The notes under the pieces were generated by a model. The model ran no database searches. It worked only from the letters and a program-made list of their open reading frames with translations, and was not told the origin of the DNA. A DNA stretch of 24,167 nucleotides from positions 1-24,167 of the forward strand of contig JANNXS010000278.1 in NCBI GenBank assembly GCA_031409695.1, given 5' to 3'. The position numbers and the translations under genes are program-made. Within the stretch, counting starts at the first letter, position 1; the number at the start of each line of letters is the position of its first letter. The DNA is from JABFRJ01 sp031409695. Lineage in GTDB: Bacteria > Pseudomonadota > Alphaproteobacteria > Rhizobiales > Hyphomicrobiaceae. Below are positions 16,493-23,488 of the stretch, piece by piece.

Positions 16493-16873
16493 ATGGCGAC
16501 GCGTACCGGACCAGCGCTCTCGGTTTCATCGGCATGGCTCCTGGTCGGCCTAACGGTATCTCTCCTAGCAATGGGTGTGCGGTGCAACGCCGAAACCCCA
16601 ACGCCCGGCGAAGCTTGGCGCTCATCGCCCTTTCACGGCGTTCCCAACGCAGCGACCGGCCGGAACATTCCCTGCGTCTGCGTGTATCGCGGCAAAGACT
16701 ATCGCCTCGGTGAGGCTGTTTGCATGAACACCTATGCCGGCACGGTCGTGACCCGCTGTGATTTGAGCCTGAACAACACAACCTGGGTGCCGACCACGGA
16801 GCCGTGCAATGTGTCCTGGCGTGCAGCCCCGCGCTTTGTGTGCGCCCGCCCCTCGTCGCGGCCACTGTCTTGA
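16493..16873 (+). CDS. Small secreted six-cysteine protein, function unknown
   Basis: I do not recognise a characterised family. ATG 16493 has GAGGAG at 16481-16486, six bases upstream, and starts a 126-residue protein with a clear signal peptide: Arg at position 4, a hydrophobic stretch at about 10-29, and probable cleavage after residue 33. Cys31 is preceded by Arg, which argues against a lipobox. The mature part has six cysteines (61, 63, 77, 89, 105, 117), fitting three disulfides in the periplasm. The motif CxCxxxGxxYxLGExVCM then RCxLxLNNTTW looks like a conserved small domain. It follows the LysE gene by 159 bp with repeats between, so it is probably transcribed separately. Confidence 0.75.
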   Translation: MATRTGPALSVSSAWLLVGLTVSLLAMGVRCNAETPTPGEAWRSSPFHGVPNAATGRNIPCVCVYRGKDYRLGEAVCMNTYAGTVVTRCDLSLNNTTWVPTTEPCNVSWRAAPRFVCARPSSRPLS

Positions 16874-16879
16874 GGGTTC

Positions 16880-16910
16880 AGGCCCAAGCGATTAGGCCCA
16901 AGGGATCAGG
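16880..16910. repeat. 14-bp tandem duplication
   Basis: AGGCCCAAGCGATT (16880-16893) is followed by AGGCCCAAGGGATC (16894-16907), 12 of 14 bases the same, and by a further AGG. It begins 7 bp after the stop of the six-cysteine gene. Confidence 0.8.
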
Positions 16911-17003
16911 TTGCAACACGGCTTTTTTGCAAAACGTCAGCGGTTCGGGCGGCGCGCTGCGCGTGCCTGGGCCATTCTATTCTCGACATCGACCCCGCCT
17001 CAT

Positions 17004-17038
17004 CTGTCATCCCGCCCAAAAGAAAGGCAGGATGACAG
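17004..17038. repeat. Short palindromic intergenic repeat
   Basis: CTGTCATCCCGCC (17004-17016) and GGCAGGATGACAG (17026-17038) form a hairpin with 12 of 13 pairs and a 9-base loop. The arms are the same as the ends of the larger 17143-17320 element, so this looks like a short or internally deleted copy. There is no T-run after it. Confidence 0.8.
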
Positions 17039-17142
17039 GCTTGGTGTGGGGTGGAGATTAAATCGCTAGCGGGACATCGCGTGAGTTTGCAGATTTGCTT
17101 TCTGACCGGTGAGTGCAGCTTTCGGCCACGCCTCACCCACCA

Positions 17143-17320
17143 CTGTCATCCTGCCCTTTATGGGCAGGCACCCATGGTGCGGCGGACGTTAGGCCAGCGG
17201 ATCGCGTGCGACATTGAGCATGCCCGTTCTGTTGCGTTTCTTGCGCGACCATTGGTGATGCATCGCAGCGTTCCCCGCGCCGGAAAAGAGGTCCTGCCCA
17301 CAAGAGGGGCAGGATGACAG
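17143..17320. mobile_element. 178-bp MITE-like element with 14-bp perfect terminal inverted repeats
   Basis: The left end CTGTCATCCTGCCC (17143-17156) is the exact reverse complement of the right end GGGCAGGATGACAG (17307-17320). Each end also folds locally: CCTGCCC/GGGCAGG around TTTAT at the left (17150-17168) and TCCTGCCC/GGGCAGGA at the right (17292-17314). The interior encodes nothing recognisable, and I see no target-site duplication. It may be a non-autonomous mobile element or a complex bacterial interspersed palindrome. Confidence 0.5.
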
Positions 17321-17423
17321 ATGAGCTTGTAGTTGCCTTTTGAGCCAGCTTAAAAAGCGAGACTTGAACTGCCTTGCTTCTCCCCCGCCGGGCGCCGTGT
17401 TTCGCCGCGGCCGTGTTGACCGG

Positions 17424-17440
17424 TTAACCCGACCTTAACC
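17424..17440 (+). promoter_or_regulatory. CtrA-type binding box upstream of the pilus operon
   Basis: The sequence TTAACCCGACCTTAACC contains TTAA-N7-TTAA exactly, extended to TTAAC at the second half, the consensus of the alphaproteobacterial cell-cycle regulator CtrA. It also forms the inverted repeat CGGTTAA...TTAACCG (17421-17441). An A/T-rich ATAAAT at 17451-17456 may be part of the -10 region. The box is 107 bp before the pilin start. CtrA binding is inferred. Confidence 0.6.
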
Positions 17441-17546
17441 GTTGTGCCACATAAATACAGGGCTCGCTCTTTGTCCGGCGTTGGCTTGCAATCGTCCTCG
17501 TCCCTGTCGCGGAAAGCCCATCCGCACGTCAGTCAAAGGTATCCCC

Positions 17547-18053
17547 ATGTCTATGAAACTCATTCTGGCGGCAGCAGCCGTTGCCCTCAGCGCCGGTATT
17601 GCTAACGCCGCTGTGTTCGCAACCAACGCCATGCAGGTCCAAGCAACGGTCAACCCGTCTTGCACAACGGCTGGTATCGGCACCTACGATTTCGGCACAC
17701 TCGGCGGGACCGATGCTGTGTTCACGCAAACCGCAACGTCGTTCACCGTCAACTGCTCGGCTGGCCTCGCCTACCTCGTTAAGATCTCGACAGCGGCTGG
17801 TAACGTCACCGGCACACGTCAGATGATCGTGACCGCCGGAACCCAGACGATGGACTACTCGCTCGAATTCCAAGATCCGAACACGGGTGTTTTCAGCACC
17901 TGGACTGACGGGGCTTTCCCATCGCGGACCGGCAACTCTCTCGCGCAGAACATCGTTTTCCGCGGCGTTGTGCCCATCCAGACACCGTCGGGCGGCGCTT
18001 GGACGCTGAGCACGCAGTTCGTCGACACCGTCACCATCACTGTCGAAAACTGA
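17547..18053 (+). CDS. Spore coat U-domain pilin (CsuA/B-like major subunit)
   Basis: Probable main shaft subunit of an archaic chaperone-usher pilus. ATG 17547 has AAAGG upstream and starts a 168-residue precursor with a signal peptide (hydrophobic 4-18, cleavage after Ala21). The mature part has the SCPU pattern: alternating strands, Cys39 and Cys70 as a likely disulfide (NPSCTTAGIGTYDFG and FTVNCSAGL), and the C-terminal strand DTVTITVEN that is capped by the chaperone and completed by the next subunit. An upstream extension of the frame to 17442 crosses the promoter and is rejected. First gene of a four-gene operon. Confidence 0.85.
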   Translation: MSMKLILAAAAVALSAGIANAAVFATNAMQVQATVNPSCTTAGIGTYDFGTLGGTDAVFTQTATSFTVNCSAGLAYLVKISTAAGNVTGTRQMIVTAGTQTMDYSLEFQDPNTGVFSTWTDGAFPSRTGNSLAQNIVFRGVVPIQTPSGGAWTLSTQFVDTVTITVEN

Positions 18054-18123
18054 TCCACGCCTGATCGGCTGCGCGAGATGACATTACGCGCGGCCGTTCT
18101 TCAACCTACCATGAGGCAAGCCC

Positions 18124-18855
18124 ATGCGCGCAGCCAAGCTGTCAACTCTTCTTCTCGGTGTTCAGTTCGGTCTTGCGTCCACGGCATTTGCCGGCAGCTA
18201 TCAAGTCACGCCCATGAGCGTGGAAGTGCCCGCACCTGCGGCCAGTTCCAGCGTGACGGTCAAAAACGACAGCGACACAGTATTGAATGCGCAAATTCGC
18301 GTGTTCCGCTGGTCGCAGGTCAACGGTCAGGAAAAACTTGAGCCGACCACGGATTTGGTAGCGAGCCCGCCGATCACCAACTTGTCAGCCAAGGCCGAGC
18401 AGACCATTCGCCTCGTGCGCACCTCTAAGGTGCCGATTGCTGGCGAGGAAAGTTATCGCATCTTCGTCGATGAGATTCCCGACCCGAACAAACGCAAAAC
18501 TGGCCAAGTGACGGTCGCGTTGCGCTATTCGATTCCGGTGTTTTTTGTGCCGCCGGCTCGGGCGGCCTCACAGATCAAATGGTCGATCGTTCGCAATGGC
18601 GAAGGTACGCTCGTCTATGCCAACAACACTGGCAACCGCCGCATCAAGCTGTCGGGCATGAAGATCAAGGACCAAGCCGGCAACACGATTGCGCTCGGTG
18701 AGGGTCTGAACGGTTATGTTCTCGCGCGTTCCACCATGCGTTGGGTTCTACCGGGCAATGCCGCGAAATTGGGACTTAGCGGTCCCGTCGCCATCAGCGC
18801 ACGCGGTGACGACGGAGTGATCAATGTCCAGGCCCAGGCACAACTGGCTCAGTGA
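18124..18855 (+). CDS. Periplasmic pilus chaperone (PapD/CsuC-like)
   Basis: Periplasmic chaperone that holds pilus subunits until they reach the usher. ATG 18124 has GAGG at 18113-18116; the 243-residue precursor has a signal peptide ending at Ala23. The mature protein has the two-immunoglobulin-domain layout: an N-terminal domain with YQVTPMSVEV and VTVKNDSD, the conserved ESYRIFVDEIP block (109-119), the RYSIPVFFVPP strand at the interdomain region, and a C-terminal domain with YANNTGNRRIKL. No cysteine occurs in the mature chain, as in most PapD-like chaperones. Its last 32 bases overlap the usher gene. Confidence 0.9.
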   Translation: MRAAKLSTLLLGVQFGLASTAFAGSYQVTPMSVEVPAPAASSSVTVKNDSDTVLNAQIRVFRWSQVNGQEKLEPTTDLVASPPITNLSAKAEQTIRLVRTSKVPIAGEESYRIFVDEIPDPNKRKTGQVTVALRYSIPVFFVPPARAASQIKWSIVRNGEGTLVYANNTGNRRIKLSGMKIKDQAGNTIALGEGLNGYVLARSTMRWVLPGNAAKLGLSGPVAISARGDDGVINVQAQAQLAQ

Positions 18856-21283
18856 CATCATCCTTCTGACGTTGCTGCTCGCAGCCTTTGTTCTGCTGGC
18901 GCCGATACCATCGGTGTCAGCGGAACCATCGCGTGATCTGCAACTCGAAGTGCTGATCAACGGCCAGAAAACCAATCTCATTGCCGCCTTCAAACAGGTC
19001 CCGGGAAATGGTCCCGGCAAGGGCCTTTTTACGGCGCGCAGTGAACTCGAAGAACTGTTTGTGCGGCCACCGGCAACGCCGCAGCCGGCTGATCTCGTAC
19101 GTCTCGAAGATCTGGGCGGCGTTTCTTACAAAATCGACGAGCCGACGCAAACGTTACACCTGATGGTCGCAGACCAGCAGCGGTTGCGTCGCACGTATGA
19201 TGCCCACAATGTCGTCGACAAACCTGCTGCGGCGCGGGCCGACTATGGCGCGGTGATCAACTACAGCCTCTACAGCGCGGCGACCCAGGATGTGAAAAAC
19301 TGGGCGCAGCCAACGTTCTCCGGCGCCAATGCCGGTTTCGACACGCGCCTGATTACGCCACACGGCGTCTTGAACAATGGTTTTCTGATCGGCGCCAATG
19401 TGGCTGGCGAGACGCAGACCTTGCGCCTCGATAGCTATGCTTTGCGCGTCAACCCCGAGACACTCGAGACCACGCGCGTTGGCGATGGCATCAGCGGTGG
19501 CCTCTCCTGGACGCGTCCGTTCCGGTTTGGCGGCGTACAGCTGCAGACCAACTATCGATTCCGTTCAGACCTTGTGACGGCATCGCTGCCGAGCTTTTCA
19601 GGCTCAGCAGCCGTGCCGTCTACGGTTGATGTCTACGTCAACAATGTGAAGACCTTCACGCAAAGTGTCGGCGAAGGCCCGTTTGAGATCAACAACCTGC
19701 CGCTCACATCGGGCAGCGGTGAGGCGCGCGTCGTGGTGCGGGACGCCAGCGGCAAAGAGCAAGTCAGCACGTTGCCATTCAACGCCACGGGGCAGTTGCT
19801 CAAGGACGGCGTTTACGAGAGCTCGCTCGAAATCGGCTTGCCCCGCCTGCGCTATGGCATCGTCTCGGACGACTATGAGGCGCAACTCGTTGCCGCCGCC
19901 ACCTTACGCCGTGGCATGACTGAGAATGTCACGCTTGAGGCCCACACGGAAGCCGGGCTTGGCATCGTCAACGGCGGCCTTGGCGTGGTCACGCGTTTGC
20001 CGAAGGTCGGCATTGCCACGTTTGCGATCAGTGCCAGTGACAGAACCAGTGACAGAACCAGTGACAGCGCCAACAACCGTGTTGGCGTTCAAGGCTACGC
20101 TGCGATTGAGACGCGGATTGGGCCGGTGACGGCTCGTGCCAGCACCTTGCGATCGACCCGCTACTATGACGATATCGCTCGTGTCTCGGCCACCTTGCGG
20201 CCATCGCTGTTCAGCGTGCCGACCGGCAGCTTTCTCGGCGGTCGCTATGAATTGAAGCCGTCACGCGCCGTCGACACGGTCTCCTTTGGCATCCCACTCG
20301 GCTTTGATCCCTCAAGCATAAACGCCACCTTCCTGCGTGTCGAAGCCGACGATGGCGAAACCAGTCGGATTGGCATCGTCTCCTATTCGCGCCCGCTGAT
20401 TGCTGGCGCGAACTTCTTTGCGACGGCCTTTTACGATTTCGACCACACCAAGAGCCGGGGAATTTTCGCCGGTGTGCACGTGCCGTTGGGCGGCACACCT
20501 CTGGGGCGCGGCGCGTCGGCAACGGCTGGTGTCGCACACACCCCCCAGGGCACGACCTACACCGGCGACGTCGGCCGTTCGCTTGGCTCAAACGCCGGTG
20601 ACTGGGGCTGGCGCATCCGCGATGCCGAGGGCGCACAATCCTATCGCGAGGCCGCCATCGGGCACCGCACGGAAATCGCAACCATCGAAGCTGGCGTGCG
20701 TCAGGATCAGGACAAGGCCTCGGGCCGCGTTCTCGTTGAGGGCGCTGTGGTTGCCATGGGCGGCCGCGCCTACCTGACCAACCGCGTGGACGATGGCTTC
20801 GCCGTTGTTGACACCGGTGCGCCAGGCGTCACGGTCAAGCATCAAAACAACGTCGTTGGCCGAACCGGTTCCGATGGCCGAATCCTGGTGCCGGGCCTGC
20901 AATCCTACCAGAACAACCGCATCTCCATTGACCCGAGCAACTTGCCGGTTGATGCCGAGGTGGACAAGACCAGCATCCAGGCAACGCCGGCTTTCCGCTC
21001 AGGTGTCGCGGTCGACTTCCAGGTGCGCACATCGGTTGCCGCCGCGATCGTTATCTTGCATGGTGCCGACGGCAAGCCGCTGAAGCCCGGTACCGAAGTG
21101 CGCCTCAACGGCGCCGACGCGCCGAAAACACTCGGGTATGATGGCCAAGCTTATCTGAACGACCTGAAGCCGGCCAATGCTGTGACCGTCACGGATGAGC
21201 GCGGCCAAGTCTGCAACGCACAGTTCAAATATGTGCCGCAACCCGGCACGCAGTCGGTTGTCGGTCCGGTTGTGTGTCAATGA
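18824..21283 (+). CDS. Outer-membrane fimbrial usher (CsuD-like)
   Basis: Outer-membrane pore that assembles and secretes the pilus. ATG 18824 lies inside the chaperone gene (32-base overlap) with GGAG at 18814-18817, a coupled arrangement. The 819-residue precursor has a signal peptide (hydrophobic 12-27, cleavage about Ala33), then an N-terminal chaperone-binding domain (34 to about 150). A beta-barrel follows that begins near NYSLYSAATQD; it holds the plug domain around VDVYVNNVKTF and GPFEINNLPLTSGSGEARVV. The two C-terminal domains end VVGPVVCQ, with a Cys pair. A 12-bp in-frame repeat inserts SDRT units at residues 405-415. The barrel appears intact. Confidence 0.92.
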   Translation: MSRPRHNWLSDIILLTLLLAAFVLLAPIPSVSAEPSRDLQLEVLINGQKTNLIAAFKQVPGNGPGKGLFTARSELEELFVRPPATPQPADLVRLEDLGGVSYKIDEPTQTLHLMVADQQRLRRTYDAHNVVDKPAAARADYGAVINYSLYSAATQDVKNWAQPTFSGANAGFDTRLITPHGVLNNGFLIGANVAGETQTLRLDSYALRVNPETLETTRVGDGISGGLSWTRPFRFGGVQLQTNYRFRSDLVTASLPSFSGSAAVPSTVDVYVNNVKTFTQSVGEGPFEINNLPLTSGSGEARVVVRDASGKEQVSTLPFNATGQLLKDGVYESSLEIGLPRLRYGIVSDDYEAQLVAAATLRRGMTENVTLEAHTEAGLGIVNGGLGVVTRLPKVGIATFAISASDRTSDRTSDSANNRVGVQGYAAIETRIGPVTARASTLRSTRYYDDIARVSATLRPSLFSVPTGSFLGGRYELKPSRAVDTVSFGIPLGFDPSSINATFLRVEADDGETSRIGIVSYSRPLIAGANFFATAFYDFDHTKSRGIFAGVHVPLGGTPLGRGASATAGVAHTPQGTTYTGDVGRSLGSNAGDWGWRIRDAEGAQSYREAAIGHRTEIATIEAGVRQDQDKASGRVLVEGAVVAMGGRAYLTNRVDDGFAVVDTGAPGVTVKHQNNVVGRTGSDGRILVPGLQSYQNNRISIDPSNLPVDAEVDKTSIQATPAFRSGVAVDFQVRTSVAAAIVILHGADGKPLKPGTEVRLNGADAPKTLGYDGQAYLNDLKPANAVTVTDERGQVCNAQFKYVPQPGTQSVVGPVVCQ
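20034..20067 (+). repeat. In-frame 12-bp minisatellite inside the usher gene
   Basis: CCAGTGACAGAA occurs at 20034-20045 and 20046-20057 and continues as CCAGTGACAG at 20058-20067. Copies are identical. The 12-bp unit keeps the frame, so gain or loss of a unit would change the barrel by four residues (SDRT). Confidence 0.9.
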
Positions 21284-21296
21284 TGGTCGCTTGCCA

Positions 21297-22250
21297 ATGG
21301 GGGATGCCGTGCCAGTGAGGATCGCCGCGCTCGTCAGTGTCGGCCTGTGGGCCATGCTGTTGTCGGCAATTGTTTCGCCGGCCGCGGCGCAATCCTGCAC
21401 GACGACGGCTGCGCCGGTCACGTTTGGCAGTGTCGACCTTCTGGCGGGCAACGCCGTTGACATCACAGGCAGTGTCTCGATTGCCTGCACCGGCACGGCC
21501 AACACGACGGTGCGCGCGTGTCCGTTATTCTCGGCCGGCTCGGGCGGGGCTGCGGGTGCGATCCGTTACATGACCGCCGGTGCAAATTCGGTCAGCTTTA
21601 ATCTGTTCTCGGACGCCGGCCGCACGCAGGTCTGGGGTGGGAGCTTCGGCGCCACGACAGCGCCGGAAATTGCCATCTCACTCGACGCGACAGGCTCCGG
21701 TTCGTTCGGCGGCATCCCATTGTATGCGCGCGTCTATCCGGGCCAGAATCTGGCGCTGGCTGGCACCTACGCAAGCGATATCGCCATCACCACACTCTCG
21801 GGCACCACGGCCGGCACGTGCGGCACCGGCGCCACCACAGGCGGCGCATTCGCCGTCACCGCACTCTATGAAACCACATGTACACTTTCAGCCCCGTTGC
21901 TCGATTTCGGCAACTTCGCAAGTCTTGCGAGCGCGCTCGATGCCACGACCAACCTGACCGTCGCCTGCTCCAGCGGCAGTGCCTATCAGGTCTCGATGGA
22001 CGGTGGCTTGGCCGGCGCGACCAACCCTGAACTGCGCCAGATGACGCGCCTATCCAATACGCTGACTTACGCGCTCTATCGCGATACCAACCGAACGCAG
22101 CCGTGGGGCAACACCATGGGTGACAACACGCTGTCGAGCACGGGGACCGGCTCGCAACAATCGCATCCCGTCTATGGGCGCATTCCAACGCAGGCGGTGC
22201 CCCCGCCCGGCACCTACAGCGATACGGTCGTGGTGACTGTCACGAACTAA
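21297..22250 (+). CDS. Two-domain spore coat U protein (CsuE-like tip adhesin)
   Basis: Probable tip subunit of the pilus. It follows the usher stop by 13 bp. ATG 21297 is used; GTG 21309, preceded by GGGGGA, is a real alternative. The 317-residue precursor has a signal peptide (cleavage about Ala31) and two SCPU domains, about 33-168 and 195-317. Each begins with a Cys-led strand (SCTTTAAPVTFGSVDL and CTLSAPLLDFGNF) and has a later Cys (IACTG and VACSSG). Each ends in a Gly-Thr-Tyr plus strand (LAGTYASDIAITTL and PPGTYSDTVVVTV). Two-domain SCPU proteins encoded after the usher are tip proteins in Csu pili. It converges on the Rieske gene, 25 bp away. Confidence 0.88.
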   Translation: MGDAVPVRIAALVSVGLWAMLLSAIVSPAAAQSCTTTAAPVTFGSVDLLAGNAVDITGSVSIACTGTANTTVRACPLFSAGSGGAAGAIRYMTAGANSVSFNLFSDAGRTQVWGGSFGATTAPEIAISLDATGSGSFGGIPLYARVYPGQNLALAGTYASDIAITTLSGTTAGTCGTGATTGGAFAVTALYETTCTLSAPLLDFGNFASLASALDATTNLTVACSSGSAYQVSMDGGLAGATNPELRQMTRLSNTLTYALYRDTNRTQPWGNTMGDNTLSSTGTGSQQSHPVYGRIPTQAVPPPGTYSDTVVVTVTN

Positions 22251-22275
22251 GGACGGCACGAACTGAAGCTGATCG

Positions 22276-23457
22276 CTATGCTAGCGGGGAGACTTCGCGC
22301 CGAAATCCGCCGGTTTTTTCCGCCAGCCACTGGGCGAAATCGTAGTTCGGCCGCTCCAGGTGGCTCAAGTGCCCTGCGCGCGCGACGCCGGCTGACACGC
22401 CGCGATAGACTTTCTCGGTGCAGCCGCGATCCTCGACGTTGACCTTGTCGAGCAGCGTTTTCAGTTGCGCGAAGTGGGCTTGCGATGCGGCGTCGTTGAC
22501 ATAGTCGGGCGACATACCGCCGCCAAAGACGATCGAGACGCGGCCGACTGCCTCGGGGCCAACCCCATGCGGCTGTAGTGACAGGTACCAGAAGTATCCA
22601 GGCGTCAGCGTCACCAGCAGGCTTGGATAGACCGCCAACAGGAACGTCGTGCGCCGACGATCGCCGACCATGCGCGTGTTGCTTGGGTGTGCGAGTGCAA
22701 TCTTGAGCCGATCATCCTTCAGGATGGTGTGATAGTTGAATGCGGCGAGCCCTGGTGGACAGTCCATCTCGTCGAGCTTTGAGAGACCGCCGATCGTGCC
22801 CGCATGACACACCGGCAGGTGATAACTCTCCATGAAATTCTCAGCCAGGATTTTCCAATTGGTGTCCCAGACGTGCGTCTCGCGGAACGTTTCGACGTAG
22901 TGCTCCATGCCGTAGTCATCGATCAGGGCGCGGACGTCTTTCAAGGTCTCAGCCACCGGCGGCGCTGTCGGATTGAGGGTCACCATAATCCAACCAAGCC
23001 ATGCCTCGCAGCGCACGGCTGGCAGCTTGTACTGCTCTTTGCAAAAGCCTTCGTTCAGCGTCATCGCCGGAGCCGCACGCAACTGGCCATCGAGGCCATA
23101 GGTCCAGGCATGATAGGGGCAGACGATCTGCCTTTTATTACCGCGGCCCTCGAGCAACGTCGACATACGGTGCAGGCAGACATTCGACATGGCCTTGAGC
23201 GTGCCGTCTTGGTCGCGGATGACGAAGATCGGTAGGCCCGCCAGATCATAGGTCAGGTAATCGCCAGGGTTCGGTAACGTGTCCGTGCGGCCAACCGCGA
23301 CCCACTCCTTGGCGAACACATCGTCGATCTCGTGCTTGAGAAAGCCGGGGCTCGTGTACACAGCCGGGGGCATGGCGCGCGCCTGTGCGAAGGGCACGGA
23401 GACGTTGGCGATGAGATCAACGAGGGCGGGTGTCATGGGGAGCATCGGGGCGGGCAT
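22276..23457 (-). CDS. Rieske non-heme iron oxygenase, alpha subunit
   Basis: Terminal oxygenase component that hydroxylates or demethylates an unknown substrate using electrons from a separate reductase. The 393-residue protein has the Rieske [2Fe-2S] ligands Cys94, His96, Cys113 and His116 (CLH and CPYH motifs). In the catalytic domain NFMESYHLPVCH gives His213 and His218, with Asp343 (VEDRG) as probable third iron ligand. The layout is like the family that includes GbcA, choline monooxygenase and carnitine oxygenase as well as aromatic-ring enzymes; the substrate is not assigned. Starts 5 or 8 residues later are possible. No ferredoxin or reductase gene is next to it. It is 31 bp downstream of an ABC permease gene on the same strand. 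Confidence 0.9.
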   Translation of the reverse strand: MPAPMLPMTPALVDLIANVSVPFAQARAMPPAVYTSPGFLKHEIDDVFAKEWVAVGRTDTLPNPGDYLTYDLAGLPIFVIRDQDGTLKAMSNVCLHRMSTLLEGRGNKRQIVCPYHAWTYGLDGQLRAAPAMTLNEGFCKEQYKLPAVRCEAWLGWIMVTLNPTAPPVAETLKDVRALIDDYGMEHYVETFRETHVWDTNWKILAENFMESYHLPVCHAGTIGGLSKLDEMDCPPGLAAFNYHTILKDDRLKIALAHPSNTRMVGDRRRTTFLLAVYPSLLVTLTPGYFWYLSLQPHGVGPEAVGRVSIVFGGGMSPDYVNDAASQAHFAQLKTLLDKVNVEDRGCTEKVYRGVSAGVARAGHLSHLERPNYDFAQWLAEKTGGFRREVSPLA

Positions 23458-23488
23458 AGGGGGCTGTGTCTTTCAGGCGAGATGGCGG

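Larger units (their letters stand above)
16874..17546. other. 673-bp repeat-rich leader of the pilus operon
   Basis: No gene is supported here. In order it contains a 14-bp tandem duplication (16880-16910), a palindromic repeat (17004-17038), a 178-bp element bounded by a perfect 14-bp inverted repeat (17143-17320), and a CtrA-type box (17424-17440) before the pilin start at 17547. The last roughly 150 bp are likely the promoter and 5' leader of the pilus operon. Confidence 0.65.

Noticed and set aside
22274..22286. CGCTA-TGC-TAGCG palindrome between the convergent tip adhesin and Rieske genes as a bidirectional terminator
   Set aside because: Only five pairs and no T-runs; it also overlaps the Rieske stop codon.
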